Positions 33,413 to 45,191 of a stretch of 64,000 nucleotides of DNA are shown here, one piece after another (the first letter of the stretch is position 1; each line of letters begins with the position of its first letter). The notes under the pieces are model-generated. The model saw nothing but the letters and a program-made list of their open reading frames with translations. It did not search any database and was not told the origin of the DNA. The translations under genes and the position numbers were made by a program. Source of the DNA: Bagarius yarrelli (Eukaryota > Chordata > Actinopteri > Siluriformes > Sisoridae); contig VCAZ01000197.1 in the NCBI GenBank assembly GCA_005784505.1, positions 210,001 through 274,000 of the forward strand, in the 5' to 3' direction.

Positions 33413-36400
33413 GTAAGAATAGTTCATCGGTTTCTTTAGGGTAGTGTTTTAGGCTATTTAGGCTATATTTAAGTATTTGGCTAGTTTCTAACGTTATATA
33501 ACTGTTACCGTCAACATTACCTCTGTCAAGCAACCTGGTAGCTAACTAACGCTATTGAGTTAAATTTATATTTTATAAGCTCTCGTAATTAGCTACTTAG
33601 CAAAAAAGGTAGTGTAACGTACAGGATGTTATTGACGTTTTACATTTCTTAGGGTGTTTGGTAGGGTGTTTGTGCTTGGTTCGGCGGACATTACCAAGAA
33701 GAAAAATGATGCATTTGGTCCTGGTCTGCTTAGCGTTCATACTCGCATTTTTAACAACGAACCTAAAGTCATAGTGATGCGTTTACAACCTGATTGGTCA
33801 ACTTTTTACGGTTAAACGTTCTATCCGAAAAGACGCGTTGTACTAGATTAAACGCGCTCACCGTGTGCATGTACAGATAAACAGCGCTAATACTAGAACA
33901 GCATTAATAAAATTAACAGCACCAGGTTTTTTTCGTTGTATGCAGAAATAAGGATGCAGCGTACGTTATTTTGAAATCAAAGAATTACGATGACGATTGC
34001 ATTTGCATCAAACAAAAAGATTTTGTTTGGTAGCGGACCAAGATCGCTATAAAATGGGTCTTGATTCCCTTCCAAGCAAACTATAGGAACGCGACACAAA
34101 CCAAATGTATTATTCGGTGTCCATCACGGTTCGTATTGCAGTGTTCATATTTACCTAAATAAACCATATTAACCGAGCAATCGCACCAGAGTTTCTTTTT
34201 ATCGAACCAAGTGTAAATAAACTCTTGAGGTCCATTTTAAATCGTTTACAGATGCCTTCTGTTGAAGCTTTTTCAACTCGGCACTTTCAGAGCAGTGATC
34301 GTCCACATTCAGCTTCACACATTACCAGCTACCGGAGCTCTGTTGCAACCGACTCCAGCGACAGCGGCTCAGAGGAGGAGGCAGCAATGTGGAGGCGAAA
34401 ACGTCAGAAGTGCACCAATGTTATTCCACCTATACCTCCCACGGCTTTTGCAGGTACCGGCACTGCTGCAGGTCCTCCACACCACAAAGTAAATAACATC
34501 TGGGGCTCTGTGGTGCAGGAGCAAAGCCAGGAGTCAGTTGCAGCTGAGCTGGGAATCATGGGAATGGAGGGGGGCATCACTATGGACAGCCGCCAGTGTG
34601 AGACCTACAACTACCTACTGGCACGTAAACTAATGGAAAAAGAGAGGCGGGAGGAGGAGCAAGGCATGGAGGCCATGCTGGAGGGGCAGCTAGTGGAATA
34701 CATGCAGCATGGAGCACAGGAAGACAGGAGCGATTTTAAGAGAAAGCGGTCAGTCAAGGAACGTCTGGGCCATAGGGCTGAGATGGACATTAACGGGCGT
34801 TATAAGATCTCAGCAGATGACCCTGAGGATAAAGTGATTGATGAAATAGTGCACAGGTGAGAAAAACTTCACTTTATAGAAACACTTCAAAATTTTGATG
34901 GGTTGAGTTTTGGTACCTGTACGAATATAGAGTATATTGGATGTTTGTTCTGTATATCATGAATGACACCTGATTTTTTTCTTAAAGGTTAATGGAACCA
35001 AAGAAAGAATTAATTACCCGAGTCGTGACTGTGATTGGTACCAAGAAAGCAATAGAACTTTTGTCAGAAACTGCAACAATTGAACAGAATGGAGGTCTTT
35101 ACACAGTGGTAAGAATTTCCACATTTTGTACAGTTTCAGTGTTTATTAGGTTAGCAATTTTGGCTTTCTCTTGAGAAATTTCCCTCACCACTGAACTGCA
35201 ACAATGAGCTCAATAAATTCTGTTTGCTATACTTTGTATGAAAGCTAACCTGTTCCAATCAACCGGCTAGTCAAGAAATGCCTTTGATTTTGATCAGCTT
35301 AAACATCTATCAAATATTCAGAAGGCTGTGGCTGAGGGTCAATCAAGTAATGCATGTACTTTGCCTGCTTGCTCGAGTAGATCATTCTTATATCCTTGAT
35401 GTATATCTGGTGGATATTTGCAGCTCTGTACATCCCCTTGTTGGTCCCTGAGGTGGGTGAGAAGTATGAGTGATTAATCAGAAATCATATCCAAATAGCA
35501 AATAAACAAATAACAATGAAAGTTATCGGATTAAAACTTGGAATGTAATTTAGGAAATTACTTCAGTTCAAAACTGGCAAAGATATATATACTCCTAGAA
35601 ACTCTACAGGCTAAAATGACACTTTCTAAACTGTCCACTTTGCTATCCAGAAAGGCATCTCTGGAATTGCAGGAACAGTAAAAAAATTTTTAACTAGAAC
35701 CAGTTCTTATTGAATGTTCGGAAAAAAAATCCAAGCGGTAAACTTGTATGCAAACGCACTTGCCAGTGTTGCTCTGAAAACCTTCCAACATCCATCTTTA
35801 AACCATAGCCAAGGAGTAATCCGCACTTGAAAACTAAAAGAAATGAAAGAGACAGATATTACTGCAGAATTAATGACTCAAGATGTAACTAACGTAAAAA
35901 GGATTATAATCAAAATAGAGGGTCATGTTATTAAAACAGGAAACCTATATTATAACCTTTAGTGGAAACGATTCATCTTGGATCATATCAATGTTGACAT
36001 TTTTATCCCAAAATGCAGTAACTGTGCAGGAGCCGACCTCATTTAAAGCTTGTCCATAAATCCAGAAGATAAAATGCACTAAGAAGGTGAGCTATTTGAA
36101 GGCTTCCAAACTGGTGGAGGGTTCACTTTTTTTTTTTTTAATTTAAGAAAACATTTGCAGCTGCTTTAAAGTCACAACTGCGAACAAATGAGGTTCAGAC
36201 AAACTTATTATCCAGTGGAATTGCCGTGGCAGTTTCCCTGAATTGCAACGTTCTTTTACCAGCCCTTGGCGTTCTGCATTTAAGAGACCCATCTTACTCC
36301 AGATTATAATATATCTTTGAAACGTTTTACATCCTTGAATAGATATCGCCCAAATATTCATCGCCCCTCCGGCGAAACATCAATACTAATAAGACATATT

Positions 36401-39400
36401 GTCATCTATAGCAGTATTGGGATAAATTGTGGGGAAGTGGTAGCAGCCACCACTGAGGGGCCCCTGAGCAAGGCCCTTAACCCCCAATTGCTTAGTTGTA
36501 TAACAAGGCTTACAATATTGTAAGTCACTCTGGATAAGGGCGTCTGCCAAATGCTGCAAATGTAAATGTAAACACAAACCTACAAGTGATAGCAGTTCGA
36601 GTAACCTTGCACAAAACCATTACTTTATGCTTTGTCTATATACCCCCAGAATCTATAGTATCGCAGGAAGATTTTGTGGAACAAATTCCTTGTTTATTTG
36701 TGCTTTTCTCATTGGGCATTTTAATGTGCACAACCCTCCGTGGGTAGAAAAACACATTGATGCAAAGGGAAAAAAACAGAAAAGCTAATCAATTAAAATG
36801 ATCTATGTACACTGCTCAAAAAAATAAAGGGAACACTAAAATAACACATCCTAGATCTGAATGAATAAAATATTTTTTCATTAAATACTTTGTTCTTTAC
36901 ATAGTTGAATGTGCTGACAACAAAATCACACACAAATTATCAATGAAAATCAAATTTATTAACCCATGGAGGTCTGGATTTGGAGTCACACTCAAAATTG
37001 AAGTGGAAAAACACACTACAGGCTGATCCAACTTTGATGTAATGTCCTTAAAACAAGTCAAAATGAGGCTCAATAGTGTGTGTGTGGCCTCCACGTGCCT
37101 GTATGACCTCCCTACAACGGCTGGGCATGCTCCTGATGAGGTGGCGGATGGTATCTTGAGGGATCTCCTCCCAGACCTGGACTAAAGCATCCGCCAACTC
37201 CTGGACAGTCTGTGGTGCAACGTGGCGCTAGTGGATGGAGCGAGACATGATGTCCCAGATGTGCTCAATTGGATTCAGCTCTGGGGAACGGGCGGGGCAG
37301 TTCATAGCATCAATGCCTTCGTCTTGCAGGAACTGCTGACACACTCCAGCCACATGAGGTCTAGCATTGTCTTGCATTAGGAGGAACCCAGGGGCAATCT
37401 CCACGTCTCCAGATGTACTGGCCTGTCTCCTGGTAGCGCCTCCATGCTCTGGACACTACGCTGACAGGCACAACAAACCTTCTTGCCACAGCTCACATTG
37501 ATGTGCTATCCTGGATGAGCTGCACTACCTGAGCCACTTGTGTGGGTTGTAGACTCCACCTCATGCTACCACTAGAGTGAAAGCACCGCCAGCATTCAAA
37601 ACTGACCAAAACATCAGCCAGAAAGCACAGGAACTGAGAAGTGGTCTGTGGTCACCACCTGCAGAACCACTCCTTTATTGGGGGTGTCTTGCTAATTGCC
37701 TATAATTTCCATCTGTTGTCTATTCCATTTGCACAACAGTATGTGAAATTGATTGTCAATCAGTGTTGCTTCCTAAGTGGGCAGTTTGATTTCACAGAAG
37801 TGTGATTGACTTGGAGTGTATTTTAAACAGTGGTTCATACACTTATTTACATCCAGGGAATAGATCTTTTTCTGCCATTGATCTAACTTTGTGACCCTGT
37901 ATTAAAGTGGTGGCTCATGGTTAAGGTGTTGGATTACCAACCCGAAGGTTGTGGGTTCGATTCCCAGCTCCACCAAGCCACCCACTGCTGGGCCCCTGAG
38001 CAAGGCCCTTAACCCCCAATTGCTCAGTTGTATAACAAGAAATATTGTAAGTCGCTCTGGATAAGGGCGTCTGCCAAATGCTGCAAATGTAAATGTATTA
38101 ATTACTGATATCTTGTGGGGTGTCTTTAATGACCTTTTGTGGGAGTGAGCACTTCCCACTGATTATAACCTTTTCAGCAACAGATACACAACAAAGATCC
38201 CTAAAATGGAAACTCTGAAAATCAAATTGGTACTCTTTTTAAACTTTTTATGAGAGAGTTGCTGAAAAACACCTGGATGGAGAGGATCAAACTAAATGGT
38301 TCACGGAAAATATAATCAAATAGTCAATGAATCAATTCCAAAAACATCAACAAAACCGAGCAGGAGACAAAATCAATGGTTTGATGACACATGTTGTGAA
38401 CTTATTAAAGCAAGTAAAAAGTAGTAAGAACTTTTCAGAGACCACCAACAAATGAAGATTTGCAGAGATTTGATCTGCAAGATTTGTAGAGCACAGGCAC
38501 TGATCACTGATATATTAGAGAAGCAAAGAGGCAGAACCGGAACCAATTTATATCTAGCCTGACAATTAATACACCACCAAAGAAAGTATGGAATGCAATT
38601 CAGAAAATGAGGGCTTCAAATAAAACATGATCACAGCTGATAAATATGATATAAGCCAACATACTTGCAAAGCACTCTTCTACAGACAATTTTAATCCTG
38701 TGCAACAGGAAAAAATAGAACTAAATTTCTTTTCCAAAAATACAAAGCCAGACAGCTAGCCTTTTACTATGGTGGAACTTTTAAACTCTCCAAAGTGTTT
38801 CCATGATACAGCAGTTGGACCTGATAATCTTGGCAAGAAGCAGTTATTATCTTTATACATACAGACCCCAGCAAATACAGGCCTATAGCTTTGACAAGCT
38901 GCCTATGTAGGACTATGAGGAGGATGGTAAATAACCGTCTTGTCTGGAAACTTAGAGTTGATCACAAGATAAGTGATTTCCAGTTTGGGTTTAGAAGAGG
39001 AAGTCCTACATACAAAATCTGATTTATCGAAAAGGAGCACGTAGTAACAGTTATTTTGACATTGAAAAGGCATATGACATTATATGGCATTTTAAGAGAT
39101 TTATATAAAATAGGATTCAGAGGAAATTTATCTATTTTTATTCCTGTCAAATAGATCAAATAGTAGGAACCACTATGTCAGACCCTCAGATACAACAGCA
39201 AGGAGTTCCTCAAGGCAGTATCCTCTCAGTCACTCTATTTATGATAAAAAATAGTGTTGCAGATCTCTTTGGACCAAACTTAATGTGTGGTCTATATGTA
39301 GATGACATTTGTATATGCTACAGTGGTAAAAATATGAATATAATTAAAAGGCAGTTAGTTATGCATTAACAAATTGAATACCTGGTCAATTGAAAATGGG

Positions 39401-42025
39401 TTCAAATTTTTCACTCAAATGTCCACTTCTGCCTCCTGCGAACCTTACATCTAGACCCAGATCTCTTTATTAAGGGAGAACCTATTAGAGTTGTTAAAGA
39501 AACCAAATTTCTTGGATTTATCTTTGATGACAAATTGACCTTTACCCCACATATAAAATCCCTGAAGAACAAATGTTCAAAGACCTTTGATCTTAAAGTT
39601 CTTGCAAAAAATAAAATGGGAAGCGGACTACACTGTTATAATGAGGCTGTATAGACTATTGGTGCGGTCAGGACTGGATTATGAAAGTATAGTTTATAAC
39701 TCTGTTAGAAAATCATACTTAAAAAATGCTAAATCCGTACACCACCAAGGTCTGAGACTAGCCCTCTGAGCTTTCAGAACTTCAACTGTGCAAAGCTTAT
39801 ATGCTAAAGTAAATGAACCACCCCTTTATGTTAGACGCCTGAAAACAGATGGATCAAAAATGGACAGTCGTGTTTCTGCAGCAGTAGTCATTGAGCAATT
39901 ACAGTATGGCATCTGTATTCCAGACCAAAGCTCAGGTTTTACAGCTCAGTTTTTAAAGCGCAGGCTTTATTTCTGGAACAAATTGAAAAAAGCTGAAGAA
40001 CACACAATTTTTATTATATTTACTTACTTAAAATCTTGTCTACAAGCATTAAAATTCTTTAAACTGGAGCATCCCATTATTACTGAAACCTTGATAAAAG
40101 TAAGTGAACTACAGAGAAGCTTCTACAATATAGTTTTCTTCCGAATCCCAGGACATGCTGGAATACCTGGAAATGAGCAAGCAAAGAAAGTCGCCAAAAC
40201 AGCTCTTACAGGAAAAATTAATTAGTTGTTAGTTGGTTGGAATGAATATCTGCACCCACACCTGTTTTAACTGGTTTATTCTTATTTGTTTTTTTTTGAA
40301 GGATGGCAGTAGAAGGAGGACACCTGGAGGGGTTTATCTTAACTTGCTGAAGAACACTCCTAGTATTACTGAGGATCAGGTCAAGGTATGACTCAAAGAA
40401 TGAATTACTATAGTGTTTTTCTGTTTTAAACCTATTAGAAATATTTAAAACAGGGTTTCAAAACTATGATCCTTCCCCAAATTTTGGCCAGCCCTTTGAA
40501 CAAGGCCAGGGACATGCTTTAAAATTAAAATTTCTATATATGTTTTACTCTATTTCTATTTAATTTTACAGGTTTTTGTAGAGTTTGACTGTAGGGTTTT
40601 ATGGTTACCTAGAGCTCCGTTGGACTGTACTTGCCCACAACTGATTAATTGACTATTTTTTAAAATAGATTTTAAAAAATCGACTAGGCTAACAAACATT
40701 TGGGTTGGGAAATGCTGAAAAGCTGGTGAGTGGGTTATTAACCGCTGTAGAATTTCGGTCAGAGAGTTAAAGTCACCCGATTGAGTTTGACTGTTTATTA
40801 GTGCACTTTCTATGTAAGGCATACACATAAAAAGTGTAGCTGAGGTAGTTTTTAAAATACACAAATTAAAGAGCAACTATTATTTATTACAAAACTAATA
40901 CAGATACATTGCAATTTCGATGCTAAAACAATATTGTGAAGCCCTAATTGACATTGTCTGGTGTAAGGTAAAACCTCATTGGTGTTGCAATCATTCTAGC
41001 TCTGTTATGCTCGATGTGCAAATGAATAGATATTTTTTAGCAACCCTGGCCAAGAGAGGATATCTTTCCCCATTGTTCCACCACTGAGCAAGTGGATCAT
41101 CGTTCAATAGCACGTTGACTGTTCATATGCACATGCATTTTAGATAATTTATGAATAGGCATAGCCTTAAGGTCTAAAAAACCAATTTACAGCTAAATAG
41201 GGGAAGTGGTAGCTCATTGGTTAAAATGTTGGCTTGCTAGCCAGAAAAATCGTGGGTTTGATTCTCAGCATACCAAATTAACACTGCTGGGCTCCTGAGC
41301 AAGGCCCTTAACTACTCTATTAATATAAAATTAATGTAAGTCACTCTGGATAAGGACATCTGCCAAAAGCTGTAAACGTAAATGCTATAATCTATACTGC
41401 AACTGTAACTACTATTGCACAAAATTAGTGACTGCAACTGTTACTATTATTACACATTATATTGCTAGAATATATTTTATGCTTGTTATAGGGTGTGACA
41501 TCACACGAAAAACTGCCGGTGGCAATTTATCACTGGGTTGCTTAAGCATGAAAATGCTTGGTATAGTTACTGACGTTATGTTAAATTGTACTAGTTAAAT
41601 AATTGGAATGAGAGTCAAAAAGAGTTTTCATGTAAACATAGTCCTAAAAATGTGGCTTGAGTTTGTAAGTTGTGTTGGAACAACAAACATCATAAATGCT
41701 TGCTAAACAGCATACATGCTTGCTTTGTTGTTTAAAAAAACCCTCTAATTGCTAGGAAATCTTCCATGGCGAGAATCAAAAAGGGTATATCAACAAGAAG
41801 GCAGCCAAGCAGCGGCAAAAATACTTAACAGCCAAGAAAATGAAGCAAGCGCTCGGCATTTTGAACCTACAGGAGCATGATGATGTTTCTCGGGAAACGT
41901 TTGCCAGTGACACCAACGAAGCTTTGGAGTCGCTGGAGGATGGAGGTGAAGACCATGGCCAGTCGGCACTGGGCACAGACGAAGCTTCTGTAGTTTACAA
42001 CTCAAATGACCTCGAGGTCTTCTGA
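33311..42025 (+). CDS. phax: PHAX, phosphorylated adaptor for RNA export (five coding exons, spliced)
   Basis: PHAX bridges capped U snRNAs, through the cap-binding complex, to the exportin CRM1 for nuclear export and also acts in snoRNA transport. Spliced from 33311-33412, 34252-34856, 34988-35108, 40302-40385 and 41756-42025, it gives 393 aa, the usual vertebrate length. Seen in order: an acidic serine cluster [10 protein letters not shown] (res 68-77, CK2-type sites), basic signal RRKRQK (82-87), [11 protein letters not shown] (115-125), a leucine-rich export signal [10 protein letters not shown] (130-139), second basic signal [11 protein letters not shown] (197-207), the PHAX RNA-binding domain (about 236-304, with [10 protein letters not shown] and [19 protein letters not shown]), and the conserved tail [16 protein letters not shown] ending DLEVF. 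All junctions are GT-AG and no frame break is seen, so the gene looks intact. Intron 3 (5193 bp) is enlarged by a LINE and insertions. Confidence 0.97.
33413..34251 (+). other. PHAX intron 1
   Basis: 839 bp, GTAAGA to TTACAG. No repeat element is recognised in it, unlike the later introns. Confidence 0.85.
34252..34856 (+). CDS. phax: PHAX coding exon 2
   Basis: 605 nt encoding residues 35-235 plus two bases of codon 236. It holds the serine/acidic cluster, both basic nuclear localisation-type signals and the leucine-rich export signal, so most regulatory motifs are in one exon. The open frame starts upstream at 34225, but the acceptor ACAG at 34248-34251 sets the exon start. Confidence 0.95.
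34988..35108 (+). CDS. phax: PHAX coding exon 3
   Basis: 121 nt between TTAAAG and GTAAGA. It completes Arg236 and encodes [20 protein letters not shown] and the [19 protein letters not shown] part of the RNA-binding domain. Intron 2 before it is short (131 bp). Confidence 0.95.
36431..36572 (+). mobile_element. V-SINE copy lacking its tRNA-like boxes
   Basis: GGGGAAGTGGTAG is followed directly by CCCCTGAGCAAGGCCCTTAA and the core CTGGATAAGGGCGTCTGCC, with tail AAATGTAAATG. The tRNA-derived A and B boxes are deleted. It interrupts the LINE endonuclease between GGGATAAATTGT and AAACACAAACC. Confidence 0.8.
36811..37818 (-). mobile_element. Tc1-like element, internally deleted, one terminal repeat lost
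   Basis: Starts CACTGCTCAAAAAAATAAAG right after TA. Inside are inverted transposase segments, but the middle is missing: GGGGCAATCT is joined to CCACGTCTCCAGATGTACTG. The far terminal repeat is gone except for GTG before TA at 37819. The LINE reading frame resumes ([18 protein letters not shown]), so the TA duplication defines both edges even though the right end is deleted. Confidence 0.8.
37906..38094 (+). mobile_element. V-SINE copy, full length, with target duplication
   Basis: Carries a tRNA-like A box region (TGGCTCATGGTTAAGG), B box (GGTTCGATTCCCAGC), the CCCCTGAGCAAGGCCCTTAA segment, the core CTGGATAAGGGCGTCTGCC, and an AAATGTAA tail. GTATTAA flanks it on both sides (37899-37905 and 38095-38101). 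Removing one copy rejoins the LINE frame ([15 protein letters not shown]). Confidence 0.9.
40302..40385 (+). CDS. phax: PHAX coding exon 4
   Basis: 84 nt, phase 0 at both ends, encoding [20 protein letters not shown] and SITEDQVK, the most conserved part of the RNA-binding domain. The polypyrimidine tract CTTATTTGTTTTTTTTTG precedes its acceptor. Confidence 0.95.
40386..41755 (+). other. PHAX intron 4
   Basis: 1370 bp, GTATGA to GCTAG. Apart from a SINE at 41200-41385 nothing is recognised. Confidence 0.85.
41200..41385 (+). mobile_element. V-SINE copy in PHAX intron 4
   Basis: GGGAAGTGGTAGCTCATTGG, a diverged B box (GGTTTGATTCTCAGC), CTCCTGAGCAAGGCCCTTAA and CTCTGGATAAGGACATCTGC. It is more diverged than the copy at 37906, so it is older. 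Confidence 0.85.
41756..42025 (+). CDS. phax: PHAX coding exon 5 (C-terminus)
   Basis: 90 codons including TGA. It encodes [20 protein letters not shown], the basic helix ending the RNA-binding domain, then a serine/acidic tail with [16 protein letters not shown] and the final DLEVF. The tail is conserved in vertebrate PHAX. Confidence 0.95.
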   Translation, partial: EIFHGENQKGYINKKAAKQRQKYLTAKKMKQALGILNLQEHDDVSRETFASDTNEALESLEDGGEDHGQSALGTDEASVVYNSNDLEVF

Positions 42026-42366
42026 TGCTGCTGATTTTCTTTAATTGACAGAGGAAATTCTGTTATTTAAAAAGCAAAAGAAAATTTCCTCTTTTAAAAA
42101 AATAGTGACCAACACATTTTCATAAGATTCCAGCTTAGTGAGGAAAAATCAACACGAAAGACTCCTGGTAAGAAGAAAGATATTTTTAAACAGCTTTTTG
42201 ATGTATTCAGTCGGGAAAAAAAATCAGACTTCAAACAATTCATGTTATATTGTTGCGTGCGATTACAAAGTATGTGATATTGGTTGGAATCTAAATAAGT
42301 CTGAGTATTAATCTGTCTAAAAACAGTGGTCTGGGGACTGGTTCAAATAAAGCACTCTAACCCTTG
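42026..42366 (+). terminator. PHAX 3' untranslated region with poly(A) signal
   Basis: AATAAA at 42346-42351, about 320 bp after the stop codon, is the first canonical signal downstream and is followed by a T-rich stretch. A short 3' UTR is inferred. Confidence 0.6.
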
Positions 42367-42368
42367 TC

Positions 42369-42369
<1 letters not shown>

Positions 42370-42400
<31 letters not shown>

Positions 42401-42414
42401 TTTTTTTTTTTTTT
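42370..42414. repeat. (ATT)n microsatellite with poly-T
   Basis: About ten ATT units run into a T stretch, just past the putative PHAX poly(A) signal. Confidence 0.9.
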
Positions 42415-43222
42415 GTTTTAAGTATAAAAAACACCTAGTGCAAAAGCAGTCATTATCATAACACATTTGTAACAAAGAGCTTTGATGCAGTATATTGTTA
42501 TTAAATCCAATGATGATGCATCTTTACCTGCCTGATAATTTTACATCCCTTTCAGCATTGAATGGCTGTACAAATCATACTATAAATCATATGATTCATT
42601 CTATAAATCATAGTACGTCTTAAAAAGAAATGCCTAATACTCTCTATATAAATAGTAAGTAATGTATTAAAGTCAACAAAGAAGCAACAATCTAACAATC
42701 TGTTCGGCTCTAGTAGGAACAATATTTTTATTATGTTGCACTTGTTTTGCCTGTCATTAACTAACTGCAATGTTAACTTTAGGTAAAAACTGACAGAACA
42801 TTCAGAAGACCCATCCTGTCATGTGAGTGTTTTGGCAATAAATAATGAATGAATAGAAGTGTCTCAAATTGTATGTTTGCTACTGAATCCTTGAATACCT
42901 ATTTCTAAATAAACCTATATTTTATTGCATTTCCAATCTGGTTATAAAGATCTTTTTCTGAATGAATTTTAGCATTTTTTTAGCAAAATATTTACAGACA
43001 GATAAGATATGTAAGAAGGCTCTTTACTCTTTCTTCTAAACTTTGACTTTTTTTTTCTGGTCTGCTGTCATGACTAAGGGGCGATTGATGTGTTTTTTTC
43101 AAGGTCTATGCTGTACCAGTTATTGCAGGTCACTAATATTTTGAACACATGTACTGTATATACAGCTCTGGAAAAATTAAGAGATCAATTTTATGATGTT
43201 TTATTGTTATTTCAACCATATA
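42415..43222. other. Unassigned AT-rich DNA downstream of PHAX
   Basis: Has small palindromes near 42580-42615 (AAATCATA and TATGATT). No gene is seen. Confidence 0.4.
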
Positions 43223-44083
43223 CAGTGCCTTGAAAAAGTATTCGTACCCCTTTTTACATTTTTCAAATTACAACCACAAACAAATGTATTTTATGTGATA
43301 GACTAACACAAAGTAGTGAATGATTGTGAAGTGGAATGAAATTGGTTTTAAAAATTTTAAGCAAATAAAAGTCTTAAAAGTGTGTTGTGCATTTGTATAA
43401 ACCCTCCTGTACTCTGATAACCCTAAATAAATGCAATCCAGTACAATTAAAAAAACGCTGCTCATCACCCTGAACACTGTAAAACATGGTGGTGTTAGCA
43501 TCATGCTGTAGGAATGCTTTTCTTCAGCAGGGATAGGGAAGCTGGTCAATGTTGATGGAAGAATGGATAGAAATAAATACACTGCAATCCTGGAAGAAAA
43601 CCTGTTGGAGGCTGCAAAAAACTTGGAAGGAGAATGACATTAAACAGACAGACCTACAATGGAATGGTTTGGATCAAAGAACATTTATGTGTTAGAATGG
43701 CCTGACAAGACTTGAAAATTGCTGTTCACAGACGCTCACCATCCAATCTGGCTGAGCTTGAGCTATTTTGCAAAGAAGAATGGGCAAAAATTTCAGCCTC
43801 TAGATGTGCAAAGCTGATAGAGACATACCCTAAAAGACTTGCAGCTTTAATCGCATCAAAAGGTGTCTTGACGCAAGGGGGCTAAATAGAAATGCATGCC
43901 ACATTTTTCAGATATTTATATGATTAAAATTTTCAAAACCATTTCACATATTCATTTCACAATTATGTGCTACTTTCTGTTGTTCTATTACATAAAATCT
44001 TAATAAAAAAACATTTACGTTTGTGGTTGTAAGGTGACCAAATGTAAAAAAGTTGGTGGTATAAATATTTGTTCAAGGCACTT
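43223..44083 (+). mobile_element. Tc1-like deletion derivative with both terminal repeats
   Basis: Left CAGTGCCTTGAAAAAGTATT and right ATTTGTTCAAGGCACT form ~60-bp inverted repeats (ACAACCACAAAC left, GTTTGTGGTTGT right) next to TA. The interior + strand shows the C-terminal part of the transposase (NTVKHGGVSIML, about 43470). The N-terminal DNA-binding half is missing, so it is non-autonomous. Same end family as the relic at 5690-6179. Confidence 0.85.
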
Positions 44084-44805
44084 TATTTGTTAGTATGTAT
44101 GGGTGCTTCCTTAACTCTACCTGCCTCTCTATCATTCACTTAATAATCCACAAAATAGCTCCAACTTCCAAACTAAAAATTGCTAAAAACGCTGCATATA
44201 CTGCCATATATCGCCAACACTCAATAAGAGCTAGTATCTCACTCAATATTATGTTTATTACATAAAGAAAAAATTACTTCCTAACCAACAATTTCCGTGT
44301 CCAACCCCACATTTCAATGCAGCCTGCCACTCTGCATCTACTGTCATGATGTTCTGTTTCACAATTTTTTTGATATTCTCTTTACAATTGAGTCCCAACC
44401 TGCTTCCAATAGCGGTGACTCACAGTTGTGTCCCACCCTTTTTTCTAAAAATTGTGACTCTCCGATCTTATCTATCGGGTCTCAACCTACCCTAGTGGTA
44501 GCGACTCTCCAGTCGGGGGCCCCTCTCAATCACACAGTTACCTACACATGCTAAGATTTTAAACTCCTTCCACCAGACCTTACATTACTTAATTTTTTCA
44601 CGACTAGGTTTTTTTAGCCTGAGGCCAGCTGCCTTTACCCACCCTAGGGCCACATCTACCTTTTTTAGGCTACGGATAAACTGTTCACATACTTTGAGTT
44701 TAGTGGGTGTCTGCTTACCTTATTTTTAGACGTTTTAGATTCTGTGACACAACAGGTGAAAGGTCCTAGCTCAGGTTCATGGTGTTACGCTGACCTCCTG
44801 GCTGG
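44084..44805. other. Unassigned DNA before the chromovirus
   Basis: C-rich in places (GTCGGGGGCCCC near 44515). Possibly an older repeat, but no ends are found. Confidence 0.35.
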
Positions 44806-44810
44806 CTCGG

Positions 44811-45191
44811 TGTAATGAACCAGACGGAGAGGGATCCATAATGCAGAGTAATGGTTTAATGAGCAGTAGGGCAAGGCAAAGACAAAATTCAAAGAGTAGG
44901 CAGTAGTCGGTACACGAAGATCAAAACCAGTAATCAAGCAAAAACAATCCAAGCGTTAGACAAGCGCAAAGTCCGATAAACAAAAGGGTAGTCGAAAAGC
45001 CGGGAAAACAAATGACGATAACAATGGCATGAACGCTAGTATGCTGTGACAAACAAACAATACTACACGCCATAGTAGGCCATGTGCTCAACTTAAATAC
45101 CCCCACCATGACCTTTGACCTGGAGTAGAAGAAGATCTGTCAATACTCGGGCGACGGCGCCCTCTGGTGGCCGGATGAAGGTGTTCTTACA
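44811..45191 (-). repeat. Chromovirus 3' LTR
   Basis: 381 bp, TG...CA. On the minus strand it is preceded by a polypurine tract (C run at 45195-45205 on +). Ends match the other LTR exactly. Confidence 0.95.

Larger units (their letters stand above)
35480..40235 (+). mobile_element. I-clade LINE with RNase H, inside PHAX intron 3
   Basis: On +: ORF1 with a gag-like start ([17 protein letters not shown] region, about 35640), endonuclease start ([17 protein letters not shown], 36206 on; [13 protein letters not shown] about 36599), FSAIDLTL near 37873-37896, linker and RT ([17 protein letters not shown], 39190-39240; [12 protein letters not shown] at 39290-39325), and RNase H ([11 protein letters not shown] about 39840; [13 protein letters not shown] near 40147-40185). 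RNase H supports I rather than L2 or RTE clade. Many stops. Sense to PHAX. Broken by a SINE (36431), a Tc1-like element (36811) and a SINE (37906). Confidence 0.82.
35109..40301 (+). other. PHAX intron 3, filled by nested mobile elements
   Basis: 5193 bp. Most of it (about 35480-40235) is one LINE with two SINE copies and a Tc1-like element inserted. The first ~370 bp has no recognised repeat. The donor GTAAGA and the acceptor TTTTTTTTGAAG are intact. Confidence 0.85.

Noticed and set aside
34225..34251. In-frame codons upstream of PHAX exon 2
   Set aside because: The stretch is intron sequence: a clear TTTACAG acceptor ends at 34251 and exon 1 (33311-33412) supplies the N-terminus expected for PHAX.
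35109..35174. Open frame continuing past PHAX exon 3
   Set aside because: The donor GTAAGA at 35109 and the perfect continuation of PHAX homology in exon 4 show these codons are intronic.
37906..38000. Possible tRNA gene (A and B box present)
   Set aside because: The B box is followed by SINE core sequence, there is no cloverleaf with a proper acceptor stem, and the same unit recurs at 1133, 41200 and 51559 as a SINE.
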